From Nephthysia sp036513515 (GTDB taxonomy: Bacteria > Chloroflexota > Dormibacteria > Dormibacterales > Dormibacteraceae), in assembly GCA_036513515.1 (NCBI GenBank), contig DATBYW010000150.1:1-9267 (forward strand): a DNA stretch of 9,267 nt, given 5' to 3'. A model generated the notes under the pieces. That model did not search any database. It worked only from the letters and a program-made list of their open reading frames with translations, and had not been told where the DNA came from. This document shows, one piece after another, positions 1 to 7,223 of this stretch. The number at the start of each line of letters is the position of its first letter. Position 1 is the first letter of the stretch. Both the position numbers and the translations under genes were made by a program.

Positions 1-125
1 CCCCGGCCGTCGTAGGTGAAGGCGGCGGCGGCCGTGATGTTGACCCTGGCCTCCCCCAGCAACTCGCCCAGCGAGGCCATCATCCCCGGGCGGTCCTCGG
101 CTTCGATGACGATCTCGGTCGGCAT
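1..125 (-). CDS. ACT-domain protein, N-terminal part (runs off the window)
   Basis: Read on the minus strand from the ATG at 125-123, the frame stays open to the window edge and gives 41 codons beginning MPTEIVIEAEDRPGMM. This matches the first strand and helix of an ACT domain: a beta strand (EIVIEAED), the typical 'DRPGMMASLGELL' turn and helix, then 'ARVNITAAAAFTYDG' for the second strand. ACT domains bind amino acids or other small ligands and usually regulate metabolic enzymes or make small stand-alone sensors. Because the domain begins at residue 3, this is probably a short ACT-only protein or one with the ACT domain first, not an enzyme with a C-terminal ACT domain. A weak AAGG lies about 9 bases upstream of the ATG. 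It diverges from clpC. The rest of the gene is outside the window, so its role is unknown. Confidence 0.7.
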   Translation of the reverse strand, partial: MPTEIVIEAEDRPGMMASLGELLGEARVNITAAAAFTYDGR

Positions 126-356
126 ACCTGGTACCTTTGACGAGAGGCGATTCGAATCCTAACGCTTCCCTGCGCTCCCAGACTTCGGGCTTGTGCCAAT
201 CGGGCATACAATGATGATTCGGACGACCCCCTGCTCGCATATCCAGCAAACGCTCTGCGGAACCGATACTGGATAGGTAGGGCCGGTGGGCGGGTACGCT
301 TGTAAGACCCGGCAGGGAACTTAACAGGCCGGTAACGGTAGAGAAGCGGTCCTCCG

Positions 357-362
357 TATAAT
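357..362 (+). promoter_or_regulatory. Candidate -10 box for clpC (TATAAT)
   Basis: A perfect TATAAT, conspicuous in this GC-rich region, lies 138 bases before the clpC ATG. No good TTGACA-like -35 is seen 16-18 bases upstream (around 333-340), so the promoter would depend on an activator or another sigma factor. A start site 6-8 bases downstream would give an mRNA leader of about 130 bases that opens directly into the 369-412 hairpin. Confidence 0.45.
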
Positions 363-368
363 GGGGGA

Positions 369-412
369 GGGGCCGGGACCCCCTTAGGGGGGACCCCCAG
401 ATCCCTGGCCCC
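369..412 (+). promoter_or_regulatory. G/C-rich hairpin in the clpC leader
   Basis: GGGGCC (369-374) pairs with GGCCCC (407-412), and GGGA (375-378) pairs with TCCC (402-405), leaving T406 as a one-base bulge. Inside, CCCCC (379-383) can pair with GGGGG (387-391) across a TTA loop. A direct repeat GGGACCCCC also occurs at 375-383 and 390-398, so alternative pairings exist. It lacks a U-tract, so it does not look like a simple terminator. It may stabilise the mRNA 5' end, act in attenuation, or be a DNA-level protein site. Confidence 0.4.
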
Positions 413-500
413 GACGACGAGGAGAGGGTGACGAGGATAGGTACTACGCACGCAGCATTCGGCCAACAAGGACTGTGCGTCAGTCAGAAGGACGGCCAGC

Positions 501-3008
<2,508 letters not shown>

Positions 3009-3029
3009 CACCCACCACCGCTTTCACTC

Positions 3030-3055
3030 CCAGCGCCCCCTTTCGGGGGCGCTGG
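3030..3055 (+). terminator. clpC transcription terminator hairpin
   Basis: CCAGCGCCCCC (3030-3040) pairs perfectly with GGGGGCGCTGG (3045-3055) around a TTTC loop, an 11-bp GC-rich stem starting 21 bases after the clpC stop. There is no downstream U-run, which is common for actinobacterial terminators. It separates clpC from the metal-responsive operon. Confidence 0.8.
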
Positions 3056-3126
3056 CGCGTCCGGCCCCGGTTCACACCCCTCCTTCCGCTGGGGGAGGCG
3101 AAACGTACGCTGTTCCCTCCCGGTTT

Positions 3127-3155
3127 TTGACGTCCCACAGACATATGGTTACCAT
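3127..3155 (+). promoter_or_regulatory. Promoter of the ArsR-permease operon
   Basis: TTGACG (3127-3132) and TACCAT (3150-3155) are separated by 17 bases and resemble a vegetative sigma-70-type promoter. Transcription should start near 3162, giving a leader of about 30 bases. The -10 overlaps the left arm of the inverted repeat at 3153-3178, as expected for repression by blocking RNA polymerase. Confidence 0.65.
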
Positions 3156-3178
3156 TTCCGTACGGACGTACGGAAATG
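3153..3178. promoter_or_regulatory. 12-2-12 inverted repeat, predicted ArsR/SmtB-family operator
   Basis: CATTTCCGTACG (3153-3164) and CGTACGGAAATG (3167-3178) are perfect reverse complements separated by GA. The 12-2-12 geometry is that described for SmtB/NmtR-type operators. It overlaps the -10 box and probable start site, and ends just before the AGGAGG (3180-3185) of the regulator gene, so autoregulation by the 3191-3595 protein is the natural reading. The half-site sequence differs from the common TGAA-type half-sites. Confidence 0.8.
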
Positions 3179-3190
3179 TAGGAGGTTGGC

Positions 3191-3595
3191 ATGAGCCCAC
3201 GCAAGTCTTCAGCACTCGAGCACCATCATCCCGTCGTTCCGGAGCGGGTCGCTCGGGCGCAGGAGGGGCTCCTGTCCGCTGACGACGCCCAACGCCTGGC
3301 AAGTGTCCTGGGGCTGTTGGCTGACCCCGTGCGCTCCCGCATCCTGTATGCCCTGGACCTGGTCGAGGAACTGTGTGTCGGGGATCTGGCCCTGGCCCTG
3401 GGGTCGACGGAGGACGCTGTCAGCTACGGCCTGCGGATCCTCCGCACCGCCGGGCTGGTCCAGGCCCGCAAGGACGGGCGGATCATCTTCTACCGCTTGG
3501 CGACCAACTTCCCCGAGCCTCTGCTGGAGCACTGCCTGCGGGAGCTGGTCGTGCTGTCCCGAGCGGTCCAGGGACTCGACGGCGAGGAAGCGTGA
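3191..3595 (+). CDS. ArsR/SmtB-family metal-responsive repressor
   Basis: A 134-residue winged-helix repressor. The fold spans about residues 33-103, with LASVLGLLADPVRSRIL (37-52) as the first helices, ELCVGDLALALG (60-71) before the recognition helix, and KDGRIIFYRLA (94-104) as the wing. Proteins of this family bind an operator as apo-dimers and release it when metal binds. The alpha-3 motif is CVG (C62, G64) instead of the canonical CVC, so a CadC/ArsR-type thiol pair is absent. Other possible ligands are His11-His13 at the N-terminus and His114/Cys115 in the last helix. N-terminal histidines recall NmtR/KmtR nickel-cobalt sensors, but this is inference. The ATG at 3191 has AGGAGG 5 bases upstream. 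It overlaps the permease gene by one base, so the two are co-translated. Confidence 0.9.
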   Translation: MSPRKSSALEHHHPVVPERVARAQEGLLSADDAQRLASVLGLLADPVRSRILYALDLVEELCVGDLALALGSTEDAVSYGLRILRTAGLVQARKDGRIIFYRLATNFPEPLLEHCLRELVVLSRAVQGLDGEEA

Positions 3596-4770
3596 TGCGC
3601 GCCATCCATGCCCTGGGCCACGCCGTCGTGCTGGCCGGCTCGATGACCTGGGAGATCCTCTGGGCACTCATCTTGGGCTTTGCCCTGTCGGCGATCGTCC
3701 AGGCCCTCGTGCGACGTGAGACCGTCGTACGCCTGCTGGGCGACGACCGGCCCAGGACCCTGGCGATCGCCGCCGCACTAGGCGCAGCGAGCTCGTCGTG
3801 TTCCTATGCAGCTGTCGCCCTGGCCCGTTCGCTGTTCCGCAAGGGCGCCAGCTTCACGGCTGCCATGGCCTTCGAGATCGCCTCCACCAACCTCGTCATC
3901 GAGCTCGGCATCATCCTGGCCCTCCTGCTCGGGTGGCAGTTCACCCTCGCCGAGTTCATCGGAGGCCCGCTGATGATCGTCTTCGTCGCCGTGGCTTTCC
4001 GCCTGTTCCTCCGGCAGCGGTTGGTCGAGGAGGCTCGCCGTCAGGCTGACAGAGGGCTGGCCGGCTCGATGGAGGGCCATGCCGCCATGGACATGAGCAT
4101 CGCCGGCGAGGGCATGTTCGGGCAGCGGCTGCGCTCGGCGGAGGGGTTCACGGCGGTGTCGCACATCTTCGTCATGGAGTGGGCCGCGGTCCTTCGGGAC
4201 ATCGTCATCGGCCTGGCGCTCGCCGGCGCCATCGGGGCCTGGGTGCCCGATCGCTTCTGGCGCCACTTCTTCCTGGCGGGCCATCCCGTCGCTTCCAAGC
4301 TGTGGGGACCGATCGTCGGGCCGCTCGTGTCGGTGGTGAGCTTCGTGTGCTCCATCGGCAACGTGCCCCTGGCCGGCGTGTTATGGAACGGCGGCATCAG
4401 CTTCGGCGGCGTGGTCAGCTTCATCTTCGCCGACCTCATCATCCTGCCCATCCTGGTCATCTACCGGAAGTACTACGGCACGAAGATGGCGCTGTTCATC
4501 ACCGCCACCTTCTACGCCGCCATGGTCGCCGCCGGCTACGCCATCGAAGTCCTGTTCGGCCTGCTCCACCTGATCCCGCACGAGCGGGCAGCCAAGGTGG
4601 TGGAAGCCGGCGTCACGTGGAACTACACCACCTTCTTGAACCTCGGGTTCCTGGTGCTCGCCGGCGTACTGGTGGTGCGCTTCCTGCGCAGCGGGGGGCG
4701 GCAGATGTTCAAGATGATGGGCGGCGGCCCGGATGACAGGTCCGGCCATGGGGCAGTCCCGTCCTCATGA
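3595..4770 (+). CDS. ArsP_1/DUF318-type membrane permease
   Basis: A 391-residue integral membrane protein with about eight to nine hydrophobic segments (approximately 14-38, 56-80, 90-113, 117-138, 198-218, 238-262, 267-290, 297-322, 345-364). The GAASSSCSYAAVALARSLFRKG stretch begins at residue 63 and FVCSIGNVPLAGVLWNGG at 250; these two half-related segments with a single Cys each (C69, C252) match the permease family that includes ArsP, an organoarsenical exporter, and many uncharacterised actinobacterial permeases found beside ArsR genes. A soluble loop (about 139-195) contains Met and His residues. Function is probably export of a metal or metalloid species, but the substrate cannot be read from sequence. 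The start is the ATG at 3595, inside the TGATG overlap with the repressor stop, with GAGGA (3584-3588) 6 bases upstream. An upstream in-frame extension overlaps the repressor gene and is not used. Confidence 0.85.
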   Translation: MRAIHALGHAVVLAGSMTWEILWALILGFALSAIVQALVRRETVVRLLGDDRPRTLAIAAALGAASSSCSYAAVALARSLFRKGASFTAAMAFEIASTNLVIELGIILALLLGWQFTLAEFIGGPLMIVFVAVAFRLFLRQRLVEEARRQADRGLAGSMEGHAAMDMSIAGEGMFGQRLRSAEGFTAVSHIFVMEWAAVLRDIVIGLALAGAIGAWVPDRFWRHFFLAGHPVASKLWGPIVGPLVSVVSFVCSIGNVPLAGVLWNGGISFGGVVSFIFADLIILPILVIYRKYYGTKMALFITATFYAAMVAAGYAIEVLFGLLHLIPHERAAKVVEAGVTWNYTTFLNLGFLVLAGVLVVRFLRSGGRQMFKMMGGGPDDRSGHGAVPSS

Positions 4771-4796
4771 GGGCCGCCTGACAAGCCGCGGAGCCC

Positions 4797-4826
4797 TTGA
4801 CATCCTGTTATCTTCACATCTATGAA
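4797..4826 (+). promoter_or_regulatory. Promoter of the second ArsR-CDF operon
   Basis: A perfect TTGACA (4797-4802) lies 26 bases after the permease stop. The best-spaced -10 is TATGAA (4821-4826, 18-bp spacer) or TCTATG (4819-4824, 16-bp spacer); both are imperfect and overlap the first ATG of the next gene. If this promoter is used, the transcript would start around 4830-4833, downstream of that ATG, implying a leaderless or very short-leader mRNA with a later start codon. Confidence 0.6.
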
Positions 4827-4829
4827 GAT
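4810..4829. promoter_or_regulatory. 7-6-7 inverted repeat, predicted operator of the second ArsR repressor
   Basis: ATCTTCA (4810-4816) and TGAAGAT (4823-4829) are perfect reverse complements separated by six bases. TTCA/TGAA half-sites are typical of CadC/SmtB/ArsR operators. The site covers the spacer and -10 of the TTGACA promoter, the expected place for autorepression. Confidence 0.75.
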
Positions 4830-5235
4830 GATTCCCGATGCTGTGGTCCCCTTGGAGCGCTGCGAGGTCGAGTGCGTCGAGCCGGAGAAGGCCGCGTCAG
4901 TCCGGGAGCGACTCCCCGGCGAGGCCGTTTCCCAGGAGCTTGCGGAGACCTTCCGGGTCCTCGCCGACGCAGGCCGTGTCCGGCTGATCCTCGCCCTGCT
5001 CGAGGGCGGCGAGCTCTGCGTCTGCGACCTTGCGGCGGTCACGGGACTGAGCCAGACCGCCTGCTCACACAACCTCCGGCTGCTGCGTGCCGGACGGATC
5101 GTTCGGTATCGAAGAAGCGGCCGCAACGTCTTCTACACCCTCGACGATGCCCACATCCGGCTCCTGCTCGACGTGGGCCTGCAGCACCTCGGGCATGAGG
5201 GCCCCCGCCGGAGCACGGGGAACAGGAATGACTGA
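4822..5235 (+). CDS. ArsR/SmtB-family repressor with CadC-type and CzrA-type metal sites
   Basis: A winged-helix metal sensor, 137 residues if started at the ATG at 4822. It combines two known site types. The cysteine (alpha-3N) site of CadC is present as C14-x3-C18 near the N-terminus plus ELCVCDL with C66 and C68. The alpha-5 zinc site is complete as D109-x-H111-x10-H122-x2-H125, the CzrA pattern. The recognition helix is TGLSQTACSHNLRLLRAG (74-91) and the wing RRSGRNVFYTL (97-107). Likely inducers are Cd(II), Pb(II) and Zn(II). The start is uncertain: ATG 4822 has no Shine-Dalgarno and lies in the promoter/operator; ATG 4828 (codon 3) or GTG 4843 (codon 8) are alternatives, all keeping C14. 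It overlaps the following transporter gene by 8 bases. Confidence 0.93.
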   Translation: MKMIPDAVVPLERCEVECVEPEKAASVRERLPGEAVSQELAETFRVLADAGRVRLILALLEGGELCVCDLAAVTGLSQTACSHNLRLLRAGRIVRYRRSGRNVFYTLDDAHIRLLLDVGLQHLGHEGPRRSTGNRND

Positions 5236-5920
5236 ACGCCCACTGCCCATCGCTTCGCCAGCCCCCCCGGCGACGGGAGGGTCGAGCCCGGCTACCGGGA
5301 TGCTGGACCGCACCGACGAACGAGCCCGGCTCGTGGCCCGGGCCCGGTTGCTTGCCTGGGGCGCCAACGCCTGGCACATGATCGAGTTCGCCATCGCCGT
5401 AGCCGCGGGCGTAGCGTCGTCTTCTACCGCGCTGGTCGGCTTCGGTGCGGACTCCCTCATCGAGGCGCTGGCCGGCTTCGTCGTCATCTGGCGCTTCGCC
5501 CGGCGGCGGAGTGAATCGGCGGCGGCCGAGCGCCGCGCTCAGCAGCTGGTCGCGATCAGTTTCTTCCTGCTCGCCGCCTACGTCGTCGGGGACACGGTGC
5601 GGACCCTGGCCGGGGCCAGCCATCCACAGGTGAGCTGGCCAGGCATCGCCCTGGCCGCCTTCACCGCCGTGACCATGCCCCTGCTGGCGATGGCCAAGCG
5701 GCGTGTCGGTCGACAGCTCGACTCGGCGGCAACGGTGAGCGAGGGAAGCCAGAACATGGTCTGCGCCTACCTCTCGGTCGCCCTCCTCGTCGGGTTGGGG
5801 GCCAACGCCGCCTTTGGAGCATGGTGGGCAGACTCGCTCGCGGCGCTCGTCATCGCCGGAGTGGCCATCCGGGAGGGCATCGAGAGCTGGCGGGGCGATG
5901 CCTGCTGCGATGCCTGCTGA
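5228..5920 (+). CDS. Short CDF-like cation transporter with Cys-rich tail
   Basis: A 230-residue membrane protein with six predicted membrane segments (about 43-64, 66-90, 107-127, 137-156, 177-195, 197-214), preceded by a Pro/Ala/Gly-rich, probably disordered N-terminus of 25 residues. It resembles the short actinobacterial cation-efflux proteins found next to ArsR/CmtR-type sensors. The second segment carries D75-x3-E79, in the place of the CDF D/H-x3-D motif. The fifth segment reads EGSQNMVCAYLS (172-183) and lacks the usual H-x3-D, so the metal site is atypical (N176, C179 possible). There is no cytoplasmic CDF C-terminal domain; the protein ends in DACCDAC, giving C226, C227 and C230 as possible metal ligands. 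The ATG at 5228 is preceded by GGGGA about 6 bases upstream and overlaps the repressor stop. It overlaps the next gene by 23 bases. Probably a metal exporter at the cytoplasmic membrane; the ion is unknown. Confidence 0.8.
   Translation: MTERPLPIASPAPPATGGSSPATGMLDRTDERARLVARARLLAWGANAWHMIEFAIAVAAGVASSSTALVGFGADSLIEALAGFVVIWRFARRRSESAAAERRAQQLVAISFFLLAAYVVGDTVRTLAGASHPQVSWPGIALAAFTAVTMPLLAMAKRRVGRQLDSAATVSEGSQNMVCAYLSVALLVGLGANAAFGAWWADSLAALVIAGVAIREGIESWRGDACCDAC
5896..5919 (+). repeat. Tandem 12-bp duplication at the junction of two transporter genes
   Basis: CGATGCCTGCTG occurs twice back-to-back (5896-5907 and 5908-5919). In the frame of the short transporter it creates the DACC/DAC tail. 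In the frame of the next gene it creates two start-like ATGs (5898, 5910) and the MPAAMPA N-terminus. Because the unit is a multiple of three, both frames are kept. Confidence 0.9.
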
Positions 5921-6854
5921 GAAGGCTGCCGACCACGGTTCGCACGCAGGGCACCAGCACGGCGCGCTAGACCCGGACGCGGACCGGCGCCGCCTGGGCT
6001 TCGTGTTCGTCCTCATCCTCGCCTTTATGGCCGGCGAGGTCGTGGTCGGCATCCTGGCCCACTCCCTTGCGCTCCTTTCCGACGCTGGGCACATGCTCAC
6101 CGACGCCGGGGCGATCGCTCTCTCACTGGTCGCGGTGCACCTTGCTGCTCGTCGGCCCGAGGGCGGGATGACCTTCGGTCTGAAGCGTGCGGAGATCCTC
6201 TCGGCGCTCGTCAACGGAGCCGCCCTTCTCGGCCTGGGGATCCTGGTCATCTACGAGGCCATCGGCCGCCTGATCTCGCCGCCACCGGTGGAGGGACTTC
6301 CCGTCCTGGTCGTGGCCATCGCCGGCGTCGGGGTGAACCTGGTGGCCACGTGGCAGCTGGCCAAGGCGAACCGGAGGAGCCTGAACATCAAGGCGAGCTA
6401 CAAGCACATCCTGACCGACCTCTACGCCTTCATCGGCACGGCGATCGCCGCGGTGCTCATCCTCACGACAGGGTTCCTGCGGGCCGACGCCCTCGCCTCG
6501 CTGGCCGTCGCTGCGCTGATGCTGCGCGCCTCCTACCAACTGCTGCGGGATGCCGGCCGGATTCTCCTCGAGGCCGCTCCGGTTGGCATGGACCCCCGTG
6601 AGATCGGCCAGAGCCTCGTGGACCATGCGTGCGTGACCAACGTCCACGACCTGCACATATGGGAGATCACCTCCGGCTTTCCCGCTCTCTCGGCCCACGT
6701 CCTCGTGCGACCTGGCGACGACTGCCACAAGGTCCGCGAAGAGCTGGAGCAGCTCCTCGCGGAGCGCTTCGGCATCGACCACACCACGCTGCAGGTCGAC
6801 CACGACCAGGCGGGCCGTCTGCTCTCCATCGAGAGGCGCCCACCCAAGCCGTGA
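5898..6854 (+). CDS. CDF-family zinc/cadmium exporter (CzcD/ZitB type)
   Basis: A 318-residue proton-coupled exporter of Zn(II) and related divalent ions in the cytoplasmic membrane. Six membrane segments are predicted (about 33-54, 59-82, 101-122, 135-153, 172-192, 195-213). The transport-site motifs are complete: H65-x3-D69 in SDAGHMLTDAGA and H170-x3-D174 in YKHILTDLYAF, the zinc-preferring H/D form. The N-terminus carries a His cluster (D12, H13, H16, H19, H21), and the cytoplasmic C-terminal domain (about 215-318) has the conserved VHDLHIWEITSG (249-260) plus H267. Length is normal for CzcD/ZitB. The start is probably ATG 5898 or ATG 5910; both lie within the end of the previous gene and have only weak G-rich upstream sequence, suggesting translational coupling. 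A longer in-frame ORF from 5814 lies wholly inside the upstream gene and is not favoured. Confidence 0.93.
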   Translation: MPAAMPAEKAADHGSHAGHQHGALDPDADRRRLGFVFVLILAFMAGEVVVGILAHSLALLSDAGHMLTDAGAIALSLVAVHLAARRPEGGMTFGLKRAEILSALVNGAALLGLGILVIYEAIGRLISPPPVEGLPVLVVAIAGVGVNLVATWQLAKANRRSLNIKASYKHILTDLYAFIGTAIAAVLILTTGFLRADALASLAVAALMLRASYQLLRDAGRILLEAAPVGMDPREIGQSLVDHACVTNVHDLHIWEITSGFPALSAHVLVRPGDDCHKVREELEQLLAERFGIDHTTLQVDHDQAGRLLSIERRPPKP

Positions 6855-7223
6855 AGCTGCCGGCCCGGCGAGTGACGTGACCGGGATCCCACTCCGCTGT
6901 GTTCGGTCAACCGGCTGGAGGCACCGGGTCCGGTGCACCTCGAAGTCCCTGAGCTCGACGCGGCGGCAGGCGTCACCCTGGCCCGGAGCGCCTGAGGCCT
7001 GTTTCGAAGTGAGGAGAATTTATGTCGCTATACAGGGTGTCGCAAAATGTGGTTCCCTCCGCTCCGAGGTTTAGGCAGCCCATGACAGCACTTTCCTTGG
7101 CAAGCGCCCAAGGGGCCAACTCTCGTCAGAGAGCGACCTCGTCTGTCGCGTGATGGCCGCATCCTGCCGCTGCCTGGGCGCGGTAGCTCCTCCCCCGGCG
7201 GGGTGGTGATGCCCGGTGGTCGG
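6855..7223. other. Region between the metal operon and the transposase gene
   Basis: About 370 bases with no gene that I can identify. It holds a doubtful 43-codon ORF at 7022-7153, two small hairpins (CCTTGG 7095-7100 with CCAAGG 7108-7113; CTCTC 7120-7124 with GAGAG 7129-7133), and a short CCCC/GGGG stem at 7193-7203 just beyond the transposase stop. A short stretch ending in TGA at 6994-6996 reads as plausible protein (EAPGPVHLEVPELDAAAG) but has no start codon nearby, so it may be a gene remnant. One end of the insertion element should lie in or near this region. Confidence 0.5.
7022..7153 (+). CDS. Doubtful small ORF of 43 codons with a strong ribosome binding site
   Basis: GAGGAG (7011-7016) stands 5 bases before an ATG at 7022 that opens a 43-codon frame starting MSLYRVSQNVVPSAP and ending at TGA 7151-7153. 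The Shine-Dalgarno and spacing are better than for several certain genes in the window, but the product has no recognisable motif, no membrane segment and low complexity toward its end. It could be the head of a gene cut off by insertion of the downstream element, or chance. Confidence 0.25.
   Translation: MSLYRVSQNVVPSAPRFRQPMTALSLASAQGANSRQRATSSVA

Larger units (their letters stand above)
126..500. other. Intergenic region between the ACT-domain gene and clpC
   Basis: About 375 bases without a convincing gene. It should hold the divergent promoters of the ACT-domain gene and clpC. The recognisable elements are a TATAAT at 357-362, a G/C-rich inverted repeat at 369-412, and the clpC ribosome binding site at 486-492. 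The part from 126 to 350 shows no tRNA, no long repeat and no coding pattern that I can support. Confidence 0.6.

Noticed and set aside
158..262. ClgR-like boxes upstream of clpC (CGC...GCG at about 163-174 and 252-260)
   Set aside because: The spacings between CGC and GCG are 6 and 3 bases, not the 5 expected from the known actinobacterial ClgR motif, and the flanks do not fit.
3373..3594. A 74-codon N-terminal extension of the permease
   Set aside because: It lies inside the ArsR coding region in another frame and has no hydrophobic or family-like sequence. The ATG at 3595 has a good Shine-Dalgarno and stop-start overlap.
5039..6250. A 403-codon minus-strand frame opposite the two transporter genes
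   Set aside because: Arg/Ala/Pro-rich shadow of two well-supported plus-strand membrane protein genes.
6877..7074. A 65-codon plus-strand frame after the CDF gene
   Set aside because: Arg/Ser-rich composition, no ribosome binding site, and no recognisable motif.
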